Below are positions 64,000 through 64,000 of a stretch of 64,000 nt of DNA, one piece after another. This DNA comes from Mycolicibacterium mucogenicum DSM 44124 (lineage in GTDB: Bacteria > Actinomycetota > Actinomycetes > Mycobacteriales > Mycobacteriaceae). Below the pieces are notes generated by a model, which ran no database searches, had not been told where the DNA came from, and worked only from the letters and a program-made list of their open reading frames with translations. The translations under genes were made by a program, and so were the position numbers. Position 1 is the first letter of the stretch, and every line of letters starts with the position of its first letter. The stretch spans positions 1,426,001-1,490,000 of the forward strand of contig NZ_CP062008.1 in the NCBI RefSeq assembly GCF_005670685.2, written 5' to 3'.

Positions 64000-64000
64000 C

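Overview
The window reads as chromosome of an actinobacterium of the Mycobacteriaceae, most likely an environmental Mycobacterium/Mycolicibacterium. The evidence is high GC with frequent GTG starts, a WXG100 pair next to a CpnT-like TNT-domain toxin, a mycobacterial-type fatty-acyl-AMP ligase, a mycothiol-dependent enzyme-family protein, a penicillin-binding lipoprotein, a TACCC-N5-GGGTA copper-type operator and a TCGAAC-N4-GTTCGA LexA-type box. I cannot name the species.

Layout. 0-3 kb: end of a GT4 glycosyltransferase, an unknown partner and a GH130-like glycosidase/phosphorylase in one overlapping cluster. 3-13 kb: NYN/OST-HTH RNA-binding protein, formylglycine-generating enzyme, an Anbu-type proteasome-like operon (Anbu, N-formylglutamate amidohydrolase, transglutaminase), a DsbA-like exported protein, a zinc-ribbon SDR with a broken copy of itself 2.2 kb upstream, and a LysB-like esterase pair. 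13.4-29 kb: a defence island. It holds a NaeI-type restriction-modification system with Vsr and an extra HNH nuclease, its methyltransferase/Vsr intergenic region carrying a LexA box. Beside it is a tightly overlapped four-gene operon (two unrecognised proteins, a 1799-aa DUF1998-type helicase and an Fe-S PD-(D/E)XK nuclease), followed by an OLD-family ATPase/TOPRIM protein. 29.4-30.2 kb: a frameshifted NmrA-family pseudogene.

31-38 kb: a minus-strand ESX-type toxin operon (two WXG100 proteins, a 788-aa TNT toxin, an Imm61-like protein, several probable immunity genes, and an ADP-ribosyltransferase-like gene at the distal end). 38-41.6 kb: MscS channel, GreA-like protein, unknown protein and a VapBC toxin-antitoxin pair with a clear palindromic operator. 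41.7-49.3 kb: OPT transporter, peptide release factor 3, a type I sulfatase with the CxPSR site that the formylglycine enzyme at 4 kb would mature, and a fatty-acyl-AMP ligase. 49.4-50.6 kb: a copper-associated pair (DUF6153-like and DUF305). 50.8-64 kb: a kinase-like/flippase fusion, a PBP lipoprotein, an SDR, an ABC-F protein, small stress-type proteins (DUF4235, CsbD-like, coiled coil), a two-repeat exported protein and the larger part of a trypsin-like/S1-P1 nuclease-like fusion.

Most convergent gene ends are separated by long hairpins (9033, 39118, 41596, 50645, 60070). The items most deserving follow-up are the helicase-nuclease operon, the LexA box inside the restriction-modification locus, and the toxin-immunity operon.
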